Shown here one piece after another: positions 8,285-15,627 of a stretch of DNA of 64,000 nt; position 1 is the first letter of the stretch, and every line of letters begins with the position of its first letter. The notes beneath the pieces were generated by a model, which saw only the letters and a program-made list of their open reading frames with translations, had not been told where the DNA came from and did no database searches. The position numbers were made by a program, and so were the translations under genes. This DNA is from Novosphingobium album (ex Liu et al. 2023) (lineage in GTDB: Bacteria > Pseudomonadota > Alphaproteobacteria > Sphingomonadales > Sphingomonadaceae): NCBI RefSeq assembly GCF_029076845.1, contig NZ_JARESE010000044.1, forward strand, positions 124,001-188,000, given 5' to 3'.

Positions 8285-9667
8285 TCAGCGCCTTGCGCGG
8301 TAAGGTGCGGCACTGGCGACCGCAGGCCATGGGGCGGTCGCCGCATAGGCGAAGCAGCCCCGGCCCTGGCTCTTGACGTAAGAACACATCGAGCGGGCCG
8401 AAGTGCCGTCAAAGCCGGCGGCGGCGACGCGCCAGTACGTCTTGCCGCGCACCACCGCCTTGGTGATGCGCATGTCGTGCTGCTTCAGCGCGGGATTGCG
8501 CGCCTGGAAGATCTTCACCGCGCGCCTGGCGTTCTCGGGCGAGGAAAACGCGCCAAGCTGCACCAGGTGCGTCGGATTGGCGGCCACGCGGGCATAAGCG
8601 CGCGCGGGGCTGGCCGGCGCGGGCTTGCGCGGCGACGCGGGCACGGCCTGCTCGACCGGCTTGTAGACATAGGGCGTCGGCGCGGGATCGGCGGCGAAAG
8701 CCTGCGCGACGGTCGGCTGCGGCTCCTGGGGCTGCGCCGCCGGCGGGGCGGCCGGCGTGGGGGCCGGAACAGCGGCTTGCGCCACTTGCGCCGGGGAACC
8801 GCCCCAGAAGCTTTCGCCGCTCTTCACCGGCGGCAGTTCCTGTGCTGGCGCGGGGGCGGGCGGGGGCGCTGACGCCTCCGCCGGCACTTCATCACCCCCG
8901 GCCTGCGGCGCGGTGAGCGCGGCCAGCGCGGGCTTTTCCGTCGTCGCGGCACGCAGCGCGAGCGCGGCCGGCTGGCCGGGATCGGCCCGCAGCGGCGCGC
9001 CCAGCAGGCCGGCGACGCGGACGTTGTAATCCTCCGGCTTGCCTTGCCGCGCCCATTCGCTGATCCGCGCGTCGAGCAGGTTGGCCGGCACATCCTGCGC
9101 CGCCATCAGGCGCGCTTCGCTCCAGCGCCCGTCCAGCGCATAGGCATAGGCCAGGTTCTGGCGCAGCTTCGGCGTGTTGTCGCCATTGCGCAACGCATCG
9201 GTCAGGATGGTGACGCCCTGCCCGGTCTGCCCGGCCAGCGCGAGCGCCAGGCCAAGGTCGCTGGCCGGCAGCGATTCGCGCCATTGGTTGAGCACGGTCA
9301 CGGCCTCGTTGCCACGGCCCGCGCCGATATAGGCCAGCGCCATGCCCAGCGCGGTGCGCGGCGAGGCATCGCCCAGCGCCACCGCGTCCTCGAAGGTGGT
9401 CGCGGCCGAGGCGAAGCGGCCGACCGAAAGGTAGGTTTGCGCCAGATCGGCGCGCGCCTGCGCGTTATCGGGCATCTTGGCGACGGCGCGCTCGGCCTGC
9501 TTGACCTGCTTTTCCACGCGCGCTTCGGACGTCGCGGCGAAAGCCGGGGTGGCGATGACCTGCGCCCAGTCCGACTGGCCGACGCCGGCGGTGACGATCA
9601 CCGCCGCCATCGCGGTGCACATGGCAAGCTGGCCGGGCCTGATCTTGCTGGCGGTACGATGCATCAT
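8285..9667 (-). CDS. TPR-like, SPOR domain-containing exported protein
   Basis: 460 residues. The N-terminus is signal-peptide-like (basic start, then a hydrophobic run to about residue 45 ending ATPAFA). A helical region with tetratricopeptide-like repeats follows, with units such as ADLAQTYLSVGRFASAATTF and ALGMALAYIGAGRGNEAVTV over residues 50-215. Next comes a long Pro/Ala linker and a C-terminal SPOR domain (about 380-445, THLVQLGAFSSPENARRAV). SPOR domains bind denuded glycan strands at the septum, so a periplasmic role in division or cell-wall remodelling is likely. The last residues contain Cys-Ser-Tyr-Val-Lys. It is transcribed in the same direction as, and 22 bp downstream of, the ribbon-helix-helix gene. 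Confidence 0.8.
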   Translation of the reverse strand: MMHRTASKIRPGQLAMCTAMAAVIVTAGVGQSDWAQVIATPAFAATSEARVEKQVKQAERAVAKMPDNAQARADLAQTYLSVGRFASAATTFEDAVALGDASPRTALGMALAYIGAGRGNEAVTVLNQWRESLPASDLGLALALAGQTGQGVTILTDALRNGDNTPKLRQNLAYAYALDGRWSEARLMAAQDVPANLLDARISEWARQGKPEDYNVRVAGLLGAPLRADPGQPAALALRAATTEKPALAALTAPQAGGDEVPAEASAPPPAPAPAQELPPVKSGESFWGGSPAQVAQAAVPAPTPAAPPAAQPQEPQPTVAQAFAADPAPTPYVYKPVEQAVPASPRKPAPASPARAYARVAANPTHLVQLGAFSSPENARRAVKIFQARNPALKQHDMRITKAVVRGKTYWRVAAAGFDGTSARSMCSYVKSQGRGCFAYAATAPWPAVASAAPYRARR

Positions 9668-9688
9668 GATCCCCCCTCAGTGGGTGTG

Positions 9689-10210
9689 CTAGCCGCGCTT
9701 GCGGATCTTGCCCGCAAGCGTGGTGATTTCGGGCATTTCAGCGAGATACTGTTCGAGCGCGGCCGTCACGATCGCCTGCGCGCTCTGGTTCAGCACGGTG
9801 CTGGCCAGCCGCAGGCGCAAGTGGCGATCGGCATCGAGCCGCAGCGTGAACGCGGCCCGGCGGCCTTCGGCCAGCGCGGAACGGCGCGATCCGGCCGGCC
9901 GCGCGAAGCGTTCGACAATGGCCTCGCGCTGGCGCACCACTTCGGGCAGGCCGTCCTTCGCGGCCCGGGCGCGCTGGCTTTCGTCAAGCGGGACGACTTC
10001 GGCACCCTGCTCGGCCCCGTGCTGTTCCGCCCCGTGTCGCTCGGTATCGTGGCCCATGTCATTCCAGCCCAGATCGTCCTCGGCCGGCCGCGAGGCGGCT
10101 TCCTGGAACTCGTGCAGCGGCTGGACTTGCGGGCGCATCGCCGGCCGGGCCGCGCCCTTGCGGGCCAGCAGGCTGGGAGAGAGCGAGGCGAATTCCTTGT
10201 GATCGCGCAT
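9689..10210 (-). CDS. Ribbon-helix-helix-type small protein encoded with ParA
   Basis: 173 residues with start MRDHKEFASLSPSLL. The first 110 residues are polar and probably flexible, with repeats of HGAEQ in the middle. Residues 119-155 (AAFTLRLDADRHLRLRL, then STVLNQSAQAIVTAALEQYL) look like a ribbon-helix-helix DNA-binding unit: one beta strand with alternating hydrophobic and basic residues followed by two amphipathic helices. It begins 13 bp after the parA-like gene, so the two form one operon. In type Ib partition systems the RHH protein (ParG-like) binds repeated DNA and stimulates a small ParA. A similar role is inferred here and not shown. Confidence 0.7.
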   Translation of the reverse strand: MRDHKEFASLSPSLLARKGAARPAMRPQVQPLHEFQEAASRPAEDDLGWNDMGHDTERHGAEQHGAEQGAEVVPLDESQRARAAKDGLPEVVRQREAIVERFARPAGSRRSALAEGRRAAFTLRLDADRHLRLRLASTVLNQSAQAIVTAALEQYLAEMPEITTLAGKIRKRG

Positions 10211-10223
10211 CGGGCCGTCTCCT

Positions 10224-10943
10224 TCAGGAGCCGGCGACGCGGCGGCCGAAGCCCCCGACGGGTCGGTTGACGCCGGGCAGCATCGGCTGGGCGGCAGGGC
10301 TGGCGAACACGGTGCGACGGAAGTTCTTTTCCAGCCGATCGGCCACATAGTTCCACAACGCGACCACTTCCTGCGAGGAGCGGCCATTGGGATCGACTTC
10401 CATCACCGTGCGCCCGTCGATCATCGAGGCGGCGAAATCGGTGCGGTGGTGCAGTGTGATCGGCGCGACCGTGCCATGCTGCGACAGCGCGACGGCGGCC
10501 TCGCCCGTGATCTTGGCCTTCGGCGTGGCGGCGTTGACCACGAAGATCAGCGGCTTGCCCGCGCGTTCGCACAGATCGACGGTGGCGCCCACTGCGCGCA
10601 GGTCATGCGGGCTGGGCCGCGTCGGCACGACGATCAACTCGGCGACGGAGATCACGCTCTGGATTGCCATGGTGATGGCCGGCGGCGTGTCGATCACGGC
10701 CAGGCGGAAACCCTGCTGGCGCAGCACCTGCAGATCGCTGGCGAGCCGCGCGACGGTGGTCTGGGCAAAGGCGGGCAATTCGGCTTCGCGCTCGTTCCAC
10801 CAGTCGGCCAGCGAGCCTTGCGGATCGATGTCGATCAAGACCACCGGCCCCGCGCCGGCGCGCTGCGCCTGAACGGCGAGATGACCGGACAAGGTGGTCT
10901 TGCCCGAGCCGCCCTTCTGCGATGCCAATGCCAGTACGCGCAA
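10224..10943 (-). CDS. ParA-family ATPase, small type without N-terminal DNA-binding domain
   Basis: 239 residues when started at TTG 10943, which has GGGGAG at a 6-7 nt distance. The longer frame would add an unlikely 13-residue leader. The deviant Walker A box KGGSGKTT is at residues 10-17, Walker A' is LIDIDPQGS near 39, and Walker B is LAVIDTPPA near 84. It lacks the helix-turn-helix of large plasmid ParA, so it resembles ParF or other chromosomal positioning ATPases. Such ATPases use DNA- or membrane-bound gradients to position cargo. The downstream partner is a ribbon-helix-helix protein. Three 11-bp direct repeats lie in the promoter region just upstream. Confidence 0.85.
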   Translation of the reverse strand: MRVLALASQKGGSGKTTLSGHLAVQAQRAGAGPVVLIDIDPQGSLADWWNEREAELPAFAQTTVARLASDLQVLRQQGFRLAVIDTPPAITMAIQSVISVAELIVVPTRPSPHDLRAVGATVDLCERAGKPLIFVVNAATPKAKITGEAAVALSQHGTVAPITLHHRTDFAASMIDGRTVMEVDPNGRSSQEVVALWNYVADRLEKNFRRTVFASPAAQPMLPGVNRPVGGFGRRVAGS

Positions 10944-10965
10944 TGCAAGCTCCCCACCAAGCCAG

Positions 10966-11007
10966 AACGGAAAATGCCGCAAACGGAAAATGCCGAAACG
11001 GAAAATG
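10966..11007. repeat. Three direct 11-bp repeats upstream of the ParA operon
   Basis: AACGGAAAATG occurs at 10966-10976, 10982-10992 and 10997-11007, perfect in all three copies with periods of 16 and 15 bp, separated by GCCGC/A-type spacers. The array sits 23-64 bp upstream of the ParA start codon, where an operator or centromere-like site for a ribbon-helix-helix partner would be expected. Binding is inferred only. Confidence 0.65.
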
Positions 11008-11227
11008 AATGCGTCTGTCCGGGGGATCGCAGATCGTTCCTAATTTTAGGTTAACACTGCTTTATCGCCCTCGGAAAACGGGCAATCGGCATGATAAAGG
11101 TTTTGCTAATGCGTTCTTCACTATGTCAGTTAGGCAAGACGGCGCGCGGTTGACGCGGGCCGGTGGTTCTTGCCGGCGGCAACAGGTGCGATGCCCCGCA
11201 AACCGGGCGGGACGTGGAGGCAGGGTG

Positions 11228-12397
11228 GTGAGCGTAATCGGCTTGAGGCGGTATCTTTCCTCGATCGCGCTGCTGGGCGCGGCGCTGGCGGCGCCCGCCA
11301 TGGGCGATGTCAAGGCCGGCGTCGATGCCTGGGGCGCGGGCGATTATGCCGCCGCGATCCGGGAATGGAAGGTTCCGGCCGAAAAGGGCGATCCCGACGC
11401 GCAGTTCAATCTCGCCCAAGCCTACAAGCTGGGGCGCGGCGTGCCGCAGGATCTGGCCAAGGCCGAGGCGCTGTTCGAGCAGGCGGCCGCCAAGGGTCAT
11501 CTGCAGGCGGCCGACAACTATGGCCTGCTGATGTTCCAGCGCGGCGCGCGGACCAAGGCCATGCCGTTCATCGAAGCCGCCGCCGGCCGGGGCGATGCGC
11601 GCGCGCAATACATTCTGGGCCTGGCCCACTTCAACGGCGATATCGTGGCCAAGGACTGGGTGCGCGCCTATGCGCTGATGAGCCTGGCCCAGCAGGCGGG
11701 CCTGCCGCAGGCGGCCGGCGCGCTGGCGCAGATGGACCAGTTCATCGCGCTGGAAGACCGGCAGAAAAGCGTGCCGCTCGCCGCCGAGCTCTCGGCCAAG
11801 GCCGAGGCCACCCGCGCGCGTCAGGTGGCCGCCGCCGATCTGGGCGCGCCGCCCGCCGGCAACGCGCCGCGCGCGCCCGCGATCGTCTCGGCCGAGGATG
11901 CCGTCGCCGCCGCCGCGCGCGCGGCCGGCACCGACAGCCCGGCGCAGGCCGGCGCGGAATATACCTGGAAGGGCCCGCCCACCGGAATGCGTGTCGAACC
12001 CGCGCGGCCGATCCCGGTGCCGCGCGTCGCCACCGTGCTCGATCAGGCGACCCCGGCGCCCTCCAGGCCCGCGCCGAAACCCGCCACGCCCAAGCCCACC
12101 CCTCCCAAACCGGCCCCGAAGCCCGCACCGGCGGCGACCGCGCCGGCCCCGGCCACCACTGGCGCGACGGGCGGCTGGCGCGTGCAGCTTGGCGCGTTCG
12201 GCGTGCCGGGCAACGCGCAGAAGCTGTGGGACAAGGTGAAGAACCGCCCCGAACTGGCCGGCCATGCCCGGATGCTGGTGCCGGCCGGGCGGCTGACCAA
12301 GCTGCAGGCCGGTGGCTTTCCCAGCCAGTCCGCCGCCGAGGCTGCCTGCGGCAAATTGCGAGCCGGCGGAATAACCTGCATCGCCGCGCGGGATTGA
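11228..12397 (+). CDS. Sel1-repeat, SPOR domain-containing exported protein
   Basis: 389 residues. GTG at 11228 is chosen because GGAGG lies 7 nt upstream and the frame then starts directly with a signal peptide (VSVIGLRRYL, hydrophobic to about residue 25). Several Sel1-type repeats follow (GDPDAQFNLAQAYKLGRGV, GRGDARAQYILGLAHFNGD), then an Ala/Pro/Lys-rich linker. A C-terminal SPOR domain begins around residue 315 (GGWRVQLGAFGVPGNAQKLW). It is predicted to be periplasmic and to bind septal peptidoglycan. It is divergent from the ParA operon, so two SPOR proteins bracket that operon. The next gene starts only 4 bp after its stop. Confidence 0.8.
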   Translation: MSVIGLRRYLSSIALLGAALAAPAMGDVKAGVDAWGAGDYAAAIREWKVPAEKGDPDAQFNLAQAYKLGRGVPQDLAKAEALFEQAAAKGHLQAADNYGLLMFQRGARTKAMPFIEAAAGRGDARAQYILGLAHFNGDIVAKDWVRAYALMSLAQQAGLPQAAGALAQMDQFIALEDRQKSVPLAAELSAKAEATRARQVAAADLGAPPAGNAPRAPAIVSAEDAVAAAARAAGTDSPAQAGAEYTWKGPPTGMRVEPARPIPVPRVATVLDQATPAPSRPAPKPATPKPTPPKPAPKPAPAATAPAPATTGATGGWRVQLGAFGVPGNAQKLWDKVKNRPELAGHARMLVPAGRLTKLQAGGFPSQSAAEAACGKLRAGGITCIAARD

Positions 12398-12401
12398 CCG
12401 C

Positions 12402-13631
12402 TTGGACCAGGCCGCGCCGGATCGCGTCGCGGCGCTGGACCTGATCCGGGGCGTCGCCGTCCTCGGCATTCTGGCGATCAACATCGCGGGCTTTGCCGGG
12501 CCGGCCATCACCGCCCTGTCGCCCGGCGCGATCCTGCCCGCAACCCCGGCCGACGAAGCGGCCTTCGCCTTCGCCTTCCTGTTCTTCGAAGGCAAGATGC
12601 GCGCGCTGTTCTCGCTGCTGTTCGGGGCCAGCATGATGCTGTTCATCGAAAGCGCCGAAGCGCAAGGGCGCGATGGCGATATCCTTCAGTTCCGCCGCCT
12701 GTGCTGGCTGATGGTGTTCGGCCAGCTTCACTACCTGCTGTTCTGGTGGGGCGATATCCTGTTCTCCTATGCGGCTTGCGGCATCGTCGCGCTGCTGCTG
12801 CGGCGCATGGCGGTGGGGGGGATGATCACGCTCGCGCTCGCGATCTTCACCGGCACCCACATGTGGGCCGCGTTCACCGGCTGGCCGGCGGTGGTGGCCG
12901 AGGAAGCGGTGCGGCTGGGCGCCGCCAGCGCAGGGCAGGCGCGCGCGCACGCCGATATGCTGGCGCCCGCCTTCCGCTTCGCCAACACCGAGCTGGCCCG
13001 CTATGGCGCCGATTTCGGCACGATCGCGCTGGCCAAACTGCGCGAGCGGCCGTTCTGGCTGTTCGAGATGACCGCGCAGAACCTGGGCGAGACGCTGCCG
13101 CTGATGCTGATCGGCATGGCGCTGTACCGCACCGGCTTCTTCGCCGGGCGCTGGCCGGCCCATGCGATCCGGGCGGCCGCGATCGGCGCCGGGACGCTTG
13201 GCCTTGGCGCGACGCTGGCGGTGCTCGCCTGGATGTGGCCGCGCCATTTCCCGATCATCGCAATGGGCCAGGCGATGCTCTCGTTCCTGGCCTTCCCGCA
13301 CCTGCTGATGGCCTTTGCCTATGCCGCGCTGCTGGTGATCGCCGCGCCGCGCCTGTGCGCCAGCCCGCCCGGCCGCTGGCTCGCCGCCGCCGGCGCCATG
13401 GCGCTCAGCAACTACATCGCCGCCAGCGCGGTGATGACCGCGATCTTCTATGGCTGGGGGCTTGGCCTGTTCGGCACCGTCGGCGCGGCGGGGCAATGGG
13501 CCTTCGTGCTGGCCGGCTGGGCCCTGATGCTCACGGCCAGCGCCGCGTGGCTGGCGCGATACCGCTATGGCCCGCTCGAATGGCTGTGGCGTTCGCTGAC
13601 CATGGGGCACATTCTTTCGAACCGGCGCTGA
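12402..13631 (+). CDS. DUF418 (YeiB-like) multi-pass membrane protein
   Basis: 409 residues beginning at a TTG codon four bases after the SPOR gene stop. The typical family opening is present near the start (RVAALDLIRGVAVLGILAIN), followed by about nine membrane spans. The C-terminal DUF418 block contains MALSNYIAAS and a late aromatic segment. Members are predicted inner-membrane proteins, some thought to be transporters or acyltransferase-like; no substrate is known. TTG is preferred because the conserved opening begins within eight residues and no ATG is available in that interval. Coupling to the upstream SPOR gene is likely. Confidence 0.8.
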   Translation: MDQAAPDRVAALDLIRGVAVLGILAINIAGFAGPAITALSPGAILPATPADEAAFAFAFLFFEGKMRALFSLLFGASMMLFIESAEAQGRDGDILQFRRLCWLMVFGQLHYLLFWWGDILFSYAACGIVALLLRRMAVGGMITLALAIFTGTHMWAAFTGWPAVVAEEAVRLGAASAGQARAHADMLAPAFRFANTELARYGADFGTIALAKLRERPFWLFEMTAQNLGETLPLMLIGMALYRTGFFAGRWPAHAIRAAAIGAGTLGLGATLAVLAWMWPRHFPIIAMGQAMLSFLAFPHLLMAFAYAALLVIAAPRLCASPPGRWLAAAGAMALSNYIAASAVMTAIFYGWGLGLFGTVGAAGQWAFVLAGWALMLTASAAWLARYRYGPLEWLWRSLTMGHILSNRR

Positions 13632-13637
13632 TTGCTA

Positions 13638-13654
13638 TTGCGATCTATTCGCAA
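13638..13654. promoter_or_regulatory. Fur-like palindrome upstream of bfd-bfr
   Basis: TTGCGA-TCTAT-TCGCAA is a perfect 6-bp inverted repeat with a 5-bp spacer, 33 bp before the bfd start codon. It resembles the proteobacterial Fur-type consensus TTGCGAATnATTCGCAA with few mismatches. Its position before iron-storage genes makes an iron-responsive regulator the natural reader. Confidence 0.55.
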
Positions 13655-13687
13655 ATGCGTATGTTGGCCTCATAGAGAGGTGCCCGC

Positions 13688-13882
13688 ATGTACATTTGTA
13701 TCTGCAATGCGATTCGCGACATAGAGCTTCGGGCCGCCGCCCGGGAGCGTTGCGGCGATGTGGAAGCGATCTACCATTCGCTCGGCTGCCCGCCGCAGTG
13801 CCGCCAGTGCATTGATGAAGCCGCGGAAATCATCGACGAGGAGCGTTTCGCGCAGGATCTCCCCAACAGCATCGCCGCCTGA
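13688..13882 (+). CDS. bfd: Bacterioferritin-associated ferredoxin (Bfd-like, [2Fe-2S])
   Basis: A 64-residue protein, MYICICNAIRD and onward. Cysteines at 4, 6, 38 and 41 reproduce exactly the C-x-C-x31-C-x2-C ligand pattern of E. coli Bfd, which delivers electrons to bacterioferritin so that stored Fe(III) can be released. The helical Fer2_BFD fold is also suggested by SLGCPPQCRQCIDEA. A GAGAGG ribosome site lies 7 nt before ATG. It is immediately followed by bfr, and the pair probably shares the Fur-like site upstream. Confidence 0.93.
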   Translation: MYICICNAIRDIELRAAARERCGDVEAIYHSLGCPPQCRQCIDEAAEIIDEERFAQDLPNSIAA

Positions 13883-13942
13883 CTTGCCACCCCACGTCAC
13901 ACCGCCCATAATCATGGTGCGGGCGATACAGGAGTGCGGGCA

Positions 13943-14425
13943 ATGCAAGGGGACCGTCAGGTCATCGATTTTCTCAACAAGGCGTTGTTGAACGAGCTGA
14001 CCGCCGTCAATCAGTACTGGCTGCATTACCGGATGCTCGACAACTGGGGCATCCACAAGCTGGCCGAGTATGAGCGCCACGAATCGATCGACGAGATGAA
14101 GCACGCCGATACGCTGGCCGAGCGTATCCTGTTCCTCGAAGGGCTTCCCAATTTCCAGGCGCTGGGCAAGCTCAGGATCGGCGAAGGCATCGAGGAAATC
14201 CTCAAGTGCGATCTGGCGCTGGAACATGAAGCGGTGCCGCTGCTGCGCGAAGCCATCGCCCATTGCGAGGCGGTGCGCGACTACGTCAGCCGCGAAGTGT
14301 TCGAACGCATCCTCGAAAGCGAGGAAGAGCATATCGATTTCATCGAGAAGCAGTTCGAGATGATCGCGCGGATGGGCCTGCCGAACTACGCCCAGCTCCA
14401 GAGCAAGGCCGCCGAAGGCGCCTGA
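13943..14425 (+). CDS. bfr: Bacterioferritin
   Basis: 160 residues, the usual bacterioferritin length. All ferroxidase ligands are at the canonical positions (E18, E51, H54, E94, E127, H130), and the heme-binding methionine M52 lies in SIDEMKHAD. The protein should form the 24-subunit shell that oxidises and stores iron. ATG at 13943 is chosen over GTG 13934 because it gives the canonical numbering and has GGAG 8 nt upstream. It lies 60 bp behind bfd in the same direction. Confidence 0.96.
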   Translation: MQGDRQVIDFLNKALLNELTAVNQYWLHYRMLDNWGIHKLAEYERHESIDEMKHADTLAERILFLEGLPNFQALGKLRIGEGIEEILKCDLALEHEAVPLLREAIAHCEAVRDYVSREVFERILESEEEHIDFIEKQFEMIARMGLPNYAQLQSKAAEGA

Positions 14426-14508
14426 CGCCGGAGCCGGGGCGCGATGCCCCCGCGAAAGCATAACGCGGTGGATGGATTCCGCCGGGAATCTGCTATCACC
14501 CGAGCCTG

Positions 14509-15627
14509 ATGACTGGGAACCACTTGCGCGGATTGAGGCTTGAGGACGGCGGCTTTCTGGCCGTGGTTCTGATTGTCACGCTGGCTTTCGGCTGGCTGAT
14601 CGCACCGTTCTTCGGCGCGATCCTGTGGGCGCTCGTCACCGCGATCTTGTTCGAGCCGCCCACGCGCAAGCTGGCGGCGCGGCTGGGCGGCCGGCACAAC
14701 GTCGCCGCCGCGCTGATGCTGCTGCTGATCCTGACGCTGGCGATCGTCCCCGCCCTGCTGCTGGGCATCAGCCTGGTGCAGGAAGCGGCCAGCCTTTATG
14801 TGCAGATCAACGAAGGCCACATCGATTTCGGCACGATCTTCGAACAGTTGCGCGATGCCTTGCCGCGTCGCCTGTCCGAACTGGTCGATACTTATGGCCT
14901 GGCCGATATCGAGACGCTGCGCCGTCTGTTCGGCGGCGGCGTGGCCAATGGCCTGCAGGAAATCGCCGCGCGCGCGCTGGTGTTCGGGCAAGGCGCGCTC
15001 AGCTTCCTGGCGGCGCTGGGCGTCATGCTCTACCTCTCGTTCTTCCTGCTGCGCGATGGGCAGCGCATGGGCGAATTCATCAAGGCGGCAGTGCCGCTGC
15101 GGCCGGAGCTGCGCGACGCGCTGATCGGCCACTTCATCGTCGTGGTGCGCGCGACGATGAAGGGCACTGTCGTCGTCGCGCTGATGCAGGGGCTGGTCGG
15201 CGGCGTGATCTTCTGGCTTCTGGGGATCGAGGGCGCGCTGCTGTGGGGCGTGCTGATGGGGTTCTTCTCGCTGCTGCCGGCCGTCGGCACGGGCATCATC
15301 TGGGTGCCCGTGGCGATCTACCTCTTCGCCACCGGCTCGTTCTGGCAAGGCGCGGTGCTGACCGGCTGCGGCTTCTTCGTGATCGGCCTGATCGACAACC
15401 TGCTGCGCCCGATCCTGGTGGGGCGCGACACGCGGATGCCCGATTTCGTGGTGCTGATCGCCACGCTTTCGGGCCTGCAACTGTTCGGCCTCAACGGCTT
15501 CATCGTCGGCCCGGTGATCGCATCGCTGTTCATCGCGGTGTGGAAGATGGTGGCAGAGCTGCGCAGCCCGGCCTTGCCCGCCGAAAGCGCGGCTACTTCG
15601 GATCGAACGGGTTCTTCGGGCTCCTGA
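14509..15627 (+). CDS. AI-2E family transporter (PerM/YdiK/TqsA superfamily)
   Basis: 372 residues with about eight membrane spans, including the paired N-terminal spans and the long loop typical of the family. The C-terminal block GVLMGFFSLLPAVGTGIIWVPVAI and DNLLRPILVG is diagnostic. Members include the autoinducer-2 exporter TqsA as well as Na+/H+ antiporters, so the substrate cannot be assigned. ATG at 14509 lies 84 bp after bfr. The final 35 bp overlap the 3' end of der, encoded on the other strand. Confidence 0.85.
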   Translation: MTGNHLRGLRLEDGGFLAVVLIVTLAFGWLIAPFFGAILWALVTAILFEPPTRKLAARLGGRHNVAAALMLLLILTLAIVPALLLGISLVQEAASLYVQINEGHIDFGTIFEQLRDALPRRLSELVDTYGLADIETLRRLFGGGVANGLQEIAARALVFGQGALSFLAALGVMLYLSFFLLRDGQRMGEFIKAAVPLRPELRDALIGHFIVVVRATMKGTVVVALMQGLVGGVIFWLLGIEGALLWGVLMGFFSLLPAVGTGIIWVPVAIYLFATGSFWQGAVLTGCGFFVIGLIDNLLRPILVGRDTRMPDFVVLIATLSGLQLFGLNGFIVGPVIASLFIAVWKMVAELRSPALPAESAATSDRTGSSGS

